Assembly: GCA_947487895.1 (NCBI GenBank)
Contig: CANKYF010000003.1
Span: 356,550 to 420,549 of the forward strand
Direction of reading: 5' to 3'
Source: an uncultured Flavobacteriaceae bacterium
Lineage (GTDB): Bacteria; Bacteroidota; Bacteroidia; Flavobacteriales; Flavobacteriaceae
Length of the DNA: 64,000 nt
In this document: positions 55,697 through 63,900 of the stretch, in pieces
Layout: each line of letters starts with the position of its first letter
How positions within the stretch are numbered: position 1 is the stretch's first letter
Translations under genes and position numbers: made by a program
Notes under the pieces: generated by a model
The model's database searches: none
What the model saw: the letters and a program-made list of their open reading frames with translations, nothing else
What the model was told of the DNA's origin: nothing

Positions 55697-57559
55697 ATGA
55701 ATCGATTTATTCTTGCCTTTTTCAGTATCATTTTATTATCGTCTTGTGGCGGATCAAATAAAATTGCTTCTGTATCAGCACCACCTAACTCACCTATACC
55801 TACAGATTTTATACAAATGCAACGTGCTGCTTCTGCATATTGGCAACAGCATGTAGATTATAAAATGGATATTGATATGGATGTTAATACTTATCAATAT
55901 AAAGGCAAACAAACATTGATTTACACCAATAATTCACCAGATGTTTTAAACAGGGTATATTATCATTTATATTATAATGCCTTTCAACCAGGTAGTGAAA
56001 TGGATGTGCGTTCACGCACTATTGCAGATCCAGATCCAAGAGTTGGAAATAGAATAAGTGAATTAAAACCTAATGAAATTGGGTATATTAACGTATTGTC
56101 TCTAAAACAAAATGGTACTAATTTAAAGTATGATACTGTAGGGACTATTTTGGAGGTTGATTTGGCTAAACCTATTCAACCGGGTGAAAAGGTAACTTTT
56201 AATATGGTGTTTGATGCGCAAGTACCTCTACAAATTAGAAGAACAGGAAGAAATAATAAAGAAGGCGTTGCTTTGTCAATGACACAATGGTATCCTAAAT
56301 TAGCCGAATATGATTTTGAAGGTTGGCATGCAGATCCTTACATTGGTAGAGAGTTTCATGGTGTTTGGGGGAATTTTGATGTGAAGTTAACTATCGATAA
56401 AAGCTATACTGTTGGAGGGTCTGGATATTTACAAAACCCTAATGAGATAGGTCATGGTTATGAAGCAGGCACTATAAAACCTTCAAACGGAAATAAATTA
56501 ACATGGCATTTTGTTGCACCAAATGTACACGACTTTACTTGGGCTGCAGACCCAGAGTATATTCATGATACAGCTCAAGTGCCTAACGGACCAACACTTC
56601 ATTTTTTATACAAGAATACCTTAGATACCGAAAAACAGTCTTTTTGGAAAAAGCTACAGCCAAAAACAGTTGAGCTCATGCAATATTTTAGTAAGAACAT
56701 TGGCAAATACCCATATAATCAATATTCAGTAATTCAAGGAGGTGATGGTGGTATGGAATATGCCATGTGTACACTTATAACAGGACAACGTAGTTATGGT
56801 AGTTTAGTAGGTGTCACTGCTCATGAATTGGCGCATACCTGGTTTCAGTTTTTATTAGCCACCAACGAGGCTAAACATGAATGGATGGATGAAGGCTTTA
56901 CTAGTTACATTAGCGATGCTGCTATGAATCATGTAATGAAAAGTGGCAAAGAAAATCCGTTTGCAAATGCTTATAAAGGCTATTACTATTTAGCTACCTC
57001 TGGTAAGGAACAACCGTTAACTACTCATGCAGATAGATATGCCTATAACCAAGCCTATGGTATTGCTGCTTATAACAAAGGTGAAGTGTTTTTAGCACAA
57101 TTAGGGTATATTATTGGCGAAGATAATTTAAAGAAAACCATTAAAAAATATTTTGCAGATTGGGCGTTTAAACACCCAACACCTAATAGTATTATTCGTT
57201 CTGCAGAAAAAGTATCTGGCTTAGAGCTAGATTGGTATTTAATAGATTTTGCACAAACTACCAATACCATTGATTATGGTATAAAATCTATTGAAGGCAA
57301 TACTATTACGTTAGAACGAATAGGTATTATGCCTATGCCTATAGATTTGCAGGTATCTTATACAGATGGCACAAAAGAAGACTTTTATATTCCGTTACAA
57401 ATGATGCGCGGTGAAAAACCAACTTCGGCAACCATTATTAAAGATTGGGCTTGGGCATATCCTGAGTATTCATTTAAAGTGCCTAAAGAAGTAAAAAGTG
57501 TCATTATAGACCCCAGTGGTTTAATGGCAGATGTGAATAAAAATAATAACAAAAAATAG
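55697..57559 (+). CDS. M1-family metallopeptidase, lipoprotein
   Basis: 620 aa from ATG 55697 (MNRFILAFFSIILLSSCGGS), which gives a clean lipobox. The upstream 20 codons fall in repeat DNA and are rejected. Zinc motif VTAHELAHTWFQ with the third ligand Glu in HEWMDEGFTSY (HExxH-18-E), and GGMEYAMCTL in place of the canonical GxMEN. It is a surface or periplasmic aminopeptidase-like enzyme. Confidence 0.9.
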   Translation: MNRFILAFFSIILLSSCGGSNKIASVSAPPNSPIPTDFIQMQRAASAYWQQHVDYKMDIDMDVNTYQYKGKQTLIYTNNSPDVLNRVYYHLYYNAFQPGSEMDVRSRTIADPDPRVGNRISELKPNEIGYINVLSLKQNGTNLKYDTVGTILEVDLAKPIQPGEKVTFNMVFDAQVPLQIRRTGRNNKEGVALSMTQWYPKLAEYDFEGWHADPYIGREFHGVWGNFDVKLTIDKSYTVGGSGYLQNPNEIGHGYEAGTIKPSNGNKLTWHFVAPNVHDFTWAADPEYIHDTAQVPNGPTLHFLYKNTLDTEKQSFWKKLQPKTVELMQYFSKNIGKYPYNQYSVIQGGDGGMEYAMCTLITGQRSYGSLVGVTAHELAHTWFQFLLATNEAKHEWMDEGFTSYISDAAMNHVMKSGKENPFANAYKGYYYLATSGKEQPLTTHADRYAYNQAYGIAAYNKGEVFLAQLGYIIGEDNLKKTIKKYFADWAFKHPTPNSIIRSAEKVSGLELDWYLIDFAQTTNTIDYGIKSIEGNTITLERIGIMPMPIDLQVSYTDGTKEDFYIPLQMMRGEKPTSATIIKDWAWAYPEYSFKVPKEVKSVIIDPSGLMADVNKNNNKK

Positions 57560-57646
57560 CGTTCCATCATAGTTTTAATCTGTACAATAATATAGTAGGG
57601 AATAAATAATTTTGATTTTTTGTATTATTTTACCTATGTTTAACGT

Positions 57647-58822
57647 ATGTATAATACTCTTCCAAATGTTACGCTTGAAAATAGACTACACAGAAACCAA
57701 GAACAAATTTTAATAAAGTTTACATATAATGAAGCACTTATTAAAACAATTAAGTCGGTTCCTGGTACGCTTTGGAGCCATCGTTTAAAAAGTTGGTATA
57801 TCCCTCTTTCATCTAAAAACTTAAGTGCTTTAAAACAGGTTTTAAAGCCTATTACCAATATTAAAAACAATATTACAACTACTCAATTAAATAGTATCAA
57901 GCACCAAAAACGCAAACGTATTTTAAATAAAGAATCAAGAGAAACATTGTTGGGTTACATGCAATACTTAAAGGGCAAATGTTATAGTGATAGTACTGTA
58001 AAAACCTATTTAACACTTACTGCAGACCTTCTTGAATTTTATAATGATAAAGATGTTAAATCTATAAATAATAGAAGTGTTGAGATTTTTATTGAACAGG
58101 TTATGATTCCAAAACGCTATGCAATAAGTACCCATAGACAGTTTATAAGTTCCCTAAAACATTTTAAAGCTTATTATCCAGAATGTGCTATTGAAGAATT
58201 AAAACTAGAGCTTCCAAAGAAAGATAAACTACTACCTGTAGTACTTTCCAAAAAAGAAGTTATAGACTTGATTCGCGTTACTTCAAACCTAAAGCACAGG
58301 TGTATTATTGCACTGTTATATTCTTGTGGCTTACGTGTAGGCGAGCTTTTAAATTTAAAACTTAGTGATATTGATATAGACAGGAGGCAAGTACACATTA
58401 AGCGTGGTAAAGGAAGAAAGGATCGATATGTTATTTTAGCAGATTCATTTTTGCCTTTATTGAATAATTATGTAAACACCTTTTCTCCCAAAATCTTTGT
58501 GTTTGAAGGTCAAACTTCTAAAAAATATAGCTCAGAAAGCATTAGGGCATTTTTAAAACGTAGTTGTAAAGCTGCGCAAGTTAACAAACGCGTTACACCG
58601 CACACCTTAAGACATAGTTATGCCACTCACCTTTTAGAAAACGGTATAGACATACGTTATATACAAGAACTATTAGGGCATTCAAGACCTGAAACTACTA
58701 TGGTGTATACACATGTTACTAAAAAAGATTTATTGGATATTAAAAGCCCTTTAGACATTGCTGTAAAAACTGTAGAACAAACAAGCCACAAACAGTATTT
58801 TCTACCAAATAATAATTTGTAG
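57647..58822 (+). CDS. Tyrosine recombinase (Xer-like integrase) of the cassette array
   Basis: 391 aa. An N-terminal ~85-residue domain (IKSVPGTLWSHRLKSWYIPLS) of a kind seen in Bacteroidota integrases, a SAM-like core-binding domain (about 100-190, LLGYMQYLKGKCYSDSTVKT), then the catalytic domain with Arg in CGLRVGELLNLKLSD, Lys in KRGKGRKDRYV, HTLRHSYATHLL, ELLGHSRPETTMVYTHV (R-K-H-R-H-Y complete). The ~20-residue extra helix that marks integron IntI between the second and third boxes is not visible. It is encoded in the same direction as the cassettes and ends 74 bp before the palindrome that opens the array. Confidence 0.92.
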   Translation: MYNTLPNVTLENRLHRNQEQILIKFTYNEALIKTIKSVPGTLWSHRLKSWYIPLSSKNLSALKQVLKPITNIKNNITTTQLNSIKHQKRKRILNKESRETLLGYMQYLKGKCYSDSTVKTYLTLTADLLEFYNDKDVKSINNRSVEIFIEQVMIPKRYAISTHRQFISSLKHFKAYYPECAIEELKLELPKKDKLLPVVLSKKEVIDLIRVTSNLKHRCIIALLYSCGLRVGELLNLKLSDIDIDRRQVHIKRGKGRKDRYVILADSFLPLLNNYVNTFSPKIFVFEGQTSKKYSSESIRAFLKRSCKAAQVNKRVTPHTLRHSYATHLLENGIDIRYIQELLGHSRPETTMVYTHVTKKDLLDIKSPLDIAVKTVEQTSHKQYFLPNNNL

Positions 58823-58895
58823 CTTTTTTATGATAAAAAGTAATAATTTATTCATGGAGATTACTTATTTTTATTTTATAAAAACAACCTCAAAC

Positions 58896-58962
58896 TTTGT
58901 TTATACCGTAATATTATACGGTATAAACAAAATTAATGTTGGGTTATAACAAGTTGTGGCAC
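58896..58962 (+). other. Candidate primary attachment site (attI-like) of the cassette array
   Basis: A perfect palindrome with 15-bp arms TTTGTTTATACCGTA / TACGGTATAAACAAA around a 6-nt centre (58896-58931) is followed by GTTATAAC (58943-58950) and the array junction GTTGTGGCAC (58953-58962). Arms around a 6-nt centre are the geometry of Xer/tyrosine-recombinase core sites, and the arm GGTATAAA-CA is shared with the left arms of both attC-like elements (GGTATAAAAAACAT, GGTGTATAAAACAT). It could instead be an operator of the integrase or a weak terminator. Confidence 0.6.
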
Positions 58963-58974
58963 ATTAGAAAAAAA

Positions 58975-59847
58975 ATGAGCGTAAAAAACAGAAAAAAAGC
59001 TGACGGAGAGAACATTCTTTATCATTTTATTCAAAAACATCTTTTGGATTCTGATGAAGTTTCTGAATTTCAAAAAGAACTAATAGAGCATTTTATTATT
59101 GATTTAGGGATTTGGATTCCTGCTAATCTTTATCGAATTAATCCTCTACTTTTACCTTTTGTGCTTCGCGATTCAAGTTGTAGAAAAAAAGACCCAAAAA
59201 CAGGAAAACACGAATGGGGAATGTCTAATGAAAAAGGTTATTTAAGAGATGACAATTCTCTAATCAAAGATATATTTAACACTTGCCCAATCAAAAGTCC
59301 AGAAATAAAACAATACAACAAGCACTTTTTAGGAAAGGGATTTGTTGCAAGTCATATATGGCGAGAAGTAAACAATTCTGACAAACTTGCTTCAACATTA
59401 CCATTTACAAATTCATTCATACCGAACTTAGTATGGCTACCAAAACAAATATCAAAACTGACAGATAGAGAAGGTAGTTATGCACAAAAATTACTTCAGT
59501 CAATATCATATAAAATATATAGAGATATTAATAATGATGATTACACTAATAAAATATGGGAATACCTTCCGAATCCTAAAATTGAATCAAGGTTTGATAT
59601 AGAAAAACTTAATTTCTTTGATATATCTGAAATATGGATAGAAAAACGATTAAAAAAACTCAATAATGAGTTCGATTCAATTCTCAACGTAATTGATAAG
59701 AAAGAGCCAATACTTAAAAAAGTTAAATGTTCTGTCTATCTACCAACACTTGAAAACAACTTGACTAAAGAGAATCGTGAAGAATTTAAAAACTGGATAA
59801 TTAAGAGTAAGAACCGAATAAATAACGTGCCACAACACGGTGTATAA
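58975..59847 (+). CDS. Cassette 1 protein of unknown function (possible HNH-like nuclease)
   Basis: 290 aa from ATG 58975 (MSVKNRKKADG), the first start inside the cassette; an ATG at 58936 lies upstream of the junction. A mid-protein segment, GFVASHIWREVNNSD...FTNSFIPNLVWLPKQISKLTD, resembles the His...Asn layout (xxHIW...TxxxNLVxLP) of small HNH-like nuclease families near restriction genes; I cannot confirm it. The last codons (PQHGV-stop) lie inside the attC-like element. Lysine-rich and AT-rich, unlike the core genes. Confidence 0.55.
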   Translation: MSVKNRKKADGENILYHFIQKHLLDSDEVSEFQKELIEHFIIDLGIWIPANLYRINPLLLPFVLRDSSCRKKDPKTGKHEWGMSNEKGYLRDDNSLIKDIFNTCPIKSPEIKQYNKHFLGKGFVASHIWREVNNSDKLASTLPFTNSFIPNLVWLPKQISKLTDREGSYAQKLLQSISYKIYRDINNDDYTNKIWEYLPNPKIESRFDIEKLNFFDISEIWIEKRLKKLNNEFDSILNVIDKKEPILKKVKCSVYLPTLENNLTKENREEFKNWIIKSKNRINNVPQHGV

Positions 59848-60024
59848 AACATAGCTAATAAGTGCTAAACCGAAAGGTTTGTGTATATTTAGAAAGTCCG
59901 CCAAATTTTTAATTTGGATTTTAAAAAGAGAAAATTAAAAACAAAATATAAAAATTTGGCTCTGTGTTAACCCGAAAGTTAGTGTCTTTTTGTACGCTAC
60001 GTTTCATACACAAGTCCGTTACCT
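59827..60024 (+). other. attC-like recombination element 1
   Basis: GTGCCACAAC (59827-59836) is the exact reverse complement of the cassette-1 start (58953-58962). Inside is an imperfect stem, GTGTATAAAACATAGC (59840-59855) with GCTACGTTTCATACAC (59996-60011), 14 of 16 paired with two A-C mismatches. The 140-nt centre folds further (ACCGAAAGGT, CCAAATTTTTAATTTGG) and shares AACCGAAAG...AAGTCCGC with element 2. The right end is GTT at 60018-60020, followed by cassette 2. This is the layout of an integron attC (R''-L''-centre-L'-R'). Confidence 0.75.
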
Positions 60025-60159
60025 GCAAGCTAAAAATCCAACCGCACAGTCAAGCACATTTCATTTTTTTCGTGCCTCAAAAAATAAAAAGAGCTTGCCT
60101 TTTCCAACGCTCAACCAGAACAAAAATCAGAATTAAATAGGAATTTCAAAAAATGTCCG

Positions 60160-60167
60160 TAAATTTG
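60160..60167 (+). promoter_or_regulatory. Candidate -7 element for the restriction-modification genes
   Basis: TAAATTTG matches the Bacteroidota -7 consensus TAnnTTTG and lies 32 bp before the methyltransferase ATG, inside cassette 2. No clear -33 box was seen. If real, the cassette carries its own promoter. Confidence 0.35.
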
Positions 60168-60198
60168 TCCGTGTACGCAAAAACGTCCGCGAATAATT

Positions 60199-62406
60199 AT
60201 GGCAACAATTAATTTCTATTTAGATAAACCTGATAAAAAAGGGTTTGCACCAATCCATCTTCGAATAAACTGTAATGGTAGCCAAGTTAAGGTTTCCACA
60301 GGACAGAAAATAGAACCGAAAAACTTCAATAAATCAAAACAAAAAGCGATTGGATTGAGTGTGGAATCACACGAAATCAATCATTATTTAGATTTCCTAA
60401 GAGAACGAGCGGATGAACTTTTGCATCATTCTAATAAAAAAACCTTTATACAAGACGAAGTTAAAAGCGTATTGAACGAACACATAGAAAATTATAAAGA
60501 AAATAGCAATGTAAACATTGTAAAAGAGCAAGTTGCGCTTTATGGAAAACCATTCACTTTTGTAGATTTATTTGCTGGAGCTGGTGGTTTTAGTGAAGGT
60601 TTTTTGCAAGCTGAACATAACAATAAATTCTTTGATTTCGTTGTTGCCAACGATATAAATGAAAATTGTGAATTAACTCACGTTGTCCGTTATAATCATC
60701 AATTAGGTTTGGATGCTGAGTTTTTAAAACAAGATATTACTGAACCTGACTTTTTAGACAATTTATTAGAAAAAATTGATGGACGTAAAATTGACGTTGT
60801 TTGTGGCGGACCACCTTGTCAAAGTTTTAGTCTTGCAGGAAAGCGGAAAAAATTTGATAAAAAAGACGACCTTTTTTCTCACTACTTAGAAGTTATTAAG
60901 GTTTTACAGCCTAAATACTTTGTGATGGAAAATGTAAAGGGTATTTTGACCAAAGAAGGTGGGAAAATAAAAGAATTGATTATCAAAGAAATCAACTCTA
61001 TTGTTGACACAAAAGAAATTCCATTACTAAATACATTCATCAAAAAAATACGGACAGAATCAAACTCTTTCCTTTTCGATAGTATTGTAAAAAGAGTTGA
61101 ACTCGAAAAACTACTTGAAAAAGACAAGGAAATTGGAAAAGCTGATTTTATAAACTTCGTAGAGAATAGGTTTAAAAAACTAACACCAAAAATTGCAGAT
61201 TACAAAACCAGTAAAACAGACGAAAATATTAATACAATTCGTCACGGTTTTAATCTTTTGGCTCGAGCAAAAGAATGGGAGAAATTAAAACGGGATATTA
61301 TCAAAGAAAAGGATTTTTGTAATATCGATAGTGATGACTTTGTGAATTCATTTACAGATTTTTTAACGGAGATAAGCTCTGAAAATGTCATTACAAAAAT
61401 TGAGAATTCATTTAAAGTTTTAAAAGTTCCAACCAACTACAAAAAGGATTGTGAAGATATTATAACTGCTTTAAAAATATACACAACATCTTTCGATGAA
61501 TCCATTGAGATTTTAAAATCTCATTGTAACAAATCACAAAAAAAGGACTTAGAAACTATTCTTGAAAATATTAGACTTTATAAAATAGAACAACCTTTTG
61601 TTGCAAACGCATCAAATTACGGTGTACCTCAAAATAGAGAACGAGTACTTTTTATTGGGTGTCGCAAAGACCAAAAGTATATTTCTGAAATTCCTGCAAC
61701 AGTTTCAGAAGAAGAAAAAGTAACCATTTTTGAAGCTTTATACGATTTAGACTTTATTGGCAACAACCAAGAAGCACATCGATATGAAGAAGTTGATATT
61801 TTTGCTCAATATAACGGAACTGCGAAGAAAATGGCTAAGCTTCTCAAAAAAAGAAAAATTGACGGAAAACCTATTCCCAAAGGTGGAAAATCATTTGCAG
61901 AATGGTCAAAAAAGGGCAGGTTAATTGAGCGTTTTAAACCTCAAACAAAACCATTTTACGTAAGGAATACGGAAGGTTTGGAAAACGGAGAGAAATATTT
62001 TGACATACTTAACAATCACAAAACAAGTAATCAAAACGAAACCGTTATTGAAAGACTTGGTGTGATTTTAAAAAATGGTAACTATAAAAAAGCACAACCA
62101 GAACTAGAAAAATTAAATCTTTCTACAAATAAAAGAAATTACAATGTTTTAAAACCAGATGAGCAAAGCTCTACAATAATGACTATTGCAGATGATTACA
62201 TTCACTACAACTCACCAAGGTCTTTAACAGTTAGAGAAATGGCACGTTTACAATCCTTTGACGACTCATTTGTATTTCAAGGAAAACGGTCTACAGGTGG
62301 AAATAATAGAAAAACAGAAGTGCCACAATACACTTTAGTTGGAAATGCTGTTCCTCCTTTATTAGCTAGGGCAGTCGCAAGTGAAATTTTAAAACATATC
62401 AAGTGA
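60199..62406 (+). CDS. C5-cytosine DNA methyltransferase fused to an integrase-type Arm DNA-binding domain
   Basis: 735 aa. Residues 1-55 (MATINFYLDKPDKKGFAPIH, then LRINCNGSQVKVSTGQKIEP) match the Arm DNA-binding domain found at the N-terminus of Bacteroidota tyrosine integrases. Methyltransferase motifs: I FVDLFAGAGGFSEGF (~120), IV GGPPCQSFSLAGKR with catalytic Cys (~207), VI ENVKGI (~244), VIII VPQNRERVLFIG (~476), X LVGNAVPPLLARAVA (~714). About 225 residues between VI and VIII are a lysine-rich insert not seen in ordinary enzymes; the target recognition domain lies between VIII and X. It protects DNA from the endonuclease encoded next, whose GTG start overlaps this stop. Confidence 0.92.
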   Translation: MATINFYLDKPDKKGFAPIHLRINCNGSQVKVSTGQKIEPKNFNKSKQKAIGLSVESHEINHYLDFLRERADELLHHSNKKTFIQDEVKSVLNEHIENYKENSNVNIVKEQVALYGKPFTFVDLFAGAGGFSEGFLQAEHNNKFFDFVVANDINENCELTHVVRYNHQLGLDAEFLKQDITEPDFLDNLLEKIDGRKIDVVCGGPPCQSFSLAGKRKKFDKKDDLFSHYLEVIKVLQPKYFVMENVKGILTKEGGKIKELIIKEINSIVDTKEIPLLNTFIKKIRTESNSFLFDSIVKRVELEKLLEKDKEIGKADFINFVENRFKKLTPKIADYKTSKTDENINTIRHGFNLLARAKEWEKLKRDIIKEKDFCNIDSDDFVNSFTDFLTEISSENVITKIENSFKVLKVPTNYKKDCEDIITALKIYTTSFDESIEILKSHCNKSQKKDLETILENIRLYKIEQPFVANASNYGVPQNRERVLFIGCRKDQKYISEIPATVSEEEKVTIFEALYDLDFIGNNQEAHRYEEVDIFAQYNGTAKKMAKLLKKRKIDGKPIPKGGKSFAEWSKKGRLIERFKPQTKPFYVRNTEGLENGEKYFDILNNHKTSNQNETVIERLGVILKNGNYKKAQPELEKLNLSTNKRNYNVLKPDEQSSTIMTIADDYIHYNSPRSLTVREMARLQSFDDSFVFQGKRSTGGNNRKTEVPQYTLVGNAVPPLLARAVASEILKHIK

Positions 62407-63584
62407 GAAAGCTTACAGACGTAGAACAAGAAAAGATAAAATTACTTACTAAAAATCAAGTTTCTCTTACTTTAATTGAACCTACTGAAACAGGTCTTAA
62501 AAAATCAATAATGGATGCGACAGGTTCTGTACGTAGTTATTTGAAAAGTGAAAATATTCACGATTACGAATTACAAAAACAAGGTACAGAAAGTAAAGTA
62601 ATGATTCCAACAGTCATTCATACTAGTTTTAAAGCAATAAAATCGCAAGCATCTTTATATCGTCCTTCCACTAAAAAAGGAGACCCGCGGATTTGGTTTT
62701 ATAGCTTAACAAAGATTGCAGACCCAAACGACATTATTGCAATAACGTATTTTGATAATCAGTTTCAGGTTTTCAACTTGACAAAATTAGAAATCAGAGA
62801 ATTGATTAATTCTTCAATTCTAAATCCATTTCAAGAGTTAATTAATACAATTAACACAACTGAGAACGAAGTCGCTTTTGAACTTTTGACTATGTTAAGA
62901 AAAATAGCAAATGCTGGCCCAATTCCTTCAATGGTTGACGCTGACACTTCTGTTGGCAGAACACTTGAAACTGCATTAGGAATTGACATTAACTCTTCTA
63001 AACAACCAGATTATAAAGGAATTGAACTTAAATCATTCAGAAATAGTAGAACAAACCGTAAAAATCTATTTGCACAAGTTCCGGATTGGAAATTAAGTAA
63101 GTTTAAAAGTTCGGCAGAAATTCTCGACAACTTTGGTTATGAACGAGAAGAGGATTTTAAATTGTATTGCACAGTTTCTGCAATTACTAGAAACTCGCAA
63201 GGTTTAAATCTAAGAATTGATAGCGATATTAAACAACTAATTGAAAACTCTGATAAACCAGAAGTTGGGGATTTTGTGGTTTGGACATTAGACAAACTTC
63301 ACAATCGACTAAAAACAAAACATAAAGAAACGTTTTGGGTAGAAGCCGAAAGTACTACAATAAATGACCGAGAGCATTTTCAATATAAATTGGTGGAACA
63401 CACAAAAAAACCAATTACTTCTCAATTTGACTTATTAGTTGAACAGGGAATAATTACGCTTGACCATTTAATTAAGCGAAACTCAAAAGGAAAAGTAGTC
63501 GAAAAAGGTCCGTTGTTCAAAATCAAACCGAAAGGAATCGAATTATTATTTCCGCCAAGTGAAAGCTACAATTTAATGGCATAA
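62403..63584 (+). CDS. Type II restriction endonuclease (MvaI/BcnI-like PD-(D/E)xK)
   Basis: 393 aa from a GTG overlapping the methyltransferase stop (GTGA). Catalytic core near residues 190-212: VGRTLETALGIDINSSKQPD, then YKGIELKSF, giving the GxxLExxLG...PD-x4-ExK pattern of the MvaI/BcnI family. The preceding ~185 residues (WFYSLTKIADPNDIIAITYF) form an extra N-terminal domain. Coupling to a C5 methyltransferase makes the restriction role likely; the recognition sequence is not predictable. Confidence 0.85.
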   Translation: MRKLTDVEQEKIKLLTKNQVSLTLIEPTETGLKKSIMDATGSVRSYLKSENIHDYELQKQGTESKVMIPTVIHTSFKAIKSQASLYRPSTKKGDPRIWFYSLTKIADPNDIIAITYFDNQFQVFNLTKLEIRELINSSILNPFQELINTINTTENEVAFELLTMLRKIANAGPIPSMVDADTSVGRTLETALGIDINSSKQPDYKGIELKSFRNSRTNRKNLFAQVPDWKLSKFKSSAEILDNFGYEREEDFKLYCTVSAITRNSQGLNLRIDSDIKQLIENSDKPEVGDFVVWTLDKLHNRLKTKHKETFWVEAESTTINDREHFQYKLVEHTKKPITSQFDLLVEQGIITLDHLIKRNSKGKVVEKGPLFKIKPKGIELLFPPSESYNLMA

Positions 63585-63702
63585 CAGAATTGCCAACGCT
63601 GAAAGCCATACACATTTCCAGTCGCGCCATCCACGCTACATCAAAACTGTAAAAGAGTATGTCTTTGCCAACGCTAGTAAGTTTAGGAATAAAAAAGCCA
63701 GC

Positions 63703-63900
63703 CAGGTAACAAGGTATAAAAAACATAGGGCGCTTGTGCTTAACCGAAAGTTCTGTGAATATTAACAAAGTCCGCTAAATATAAAATTTGGCATTTATAG
63801 TAGAAAAGGTAAAAGCAAAATATTTATATTTAGCTAAGTAATAAACCGAAACGATAGAGCTTATCACCTGCCCTACGTTTCTTATACTGAACGTTGTACG
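63703..63900 (+). other. attC-like recombination element 2
   Basis: CAGGTAAC (63703-63710) is the exact reverse complement of the cassette-2 start GTTACCTG (60018-60025). The stem GTATAAAAAACATAGGGC (63714-63731) with GCCCTACGTTTCTTATAC (63870-63887) pairs 16 of 18, with A-C mismatches at the same two places as element 1. The 138-nt centre shares TTAACCGAAAG...AAAGTCCGC with element 1. The right end is GTT at 63893-63895, then a new cassette that shares GCAAGCT with the cassette-2 start. Confidence 0.75.

Noticed and set aside
57647..58822. Calling the recombinase a standard integron integrase (IntI)
   Set aside because: The catalytic boxes resemble IntI, but the ~20-residue extra helix between boxes II and III is not visible, and the protein has an additional N-terminal domain.
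58896..58931. Terminator of the integrase gene
   Set aside because: The perfect palindrome is AT-rich with no T run after it; the shared arm sequence with the attC-like elements makes a recombinase site more likely.
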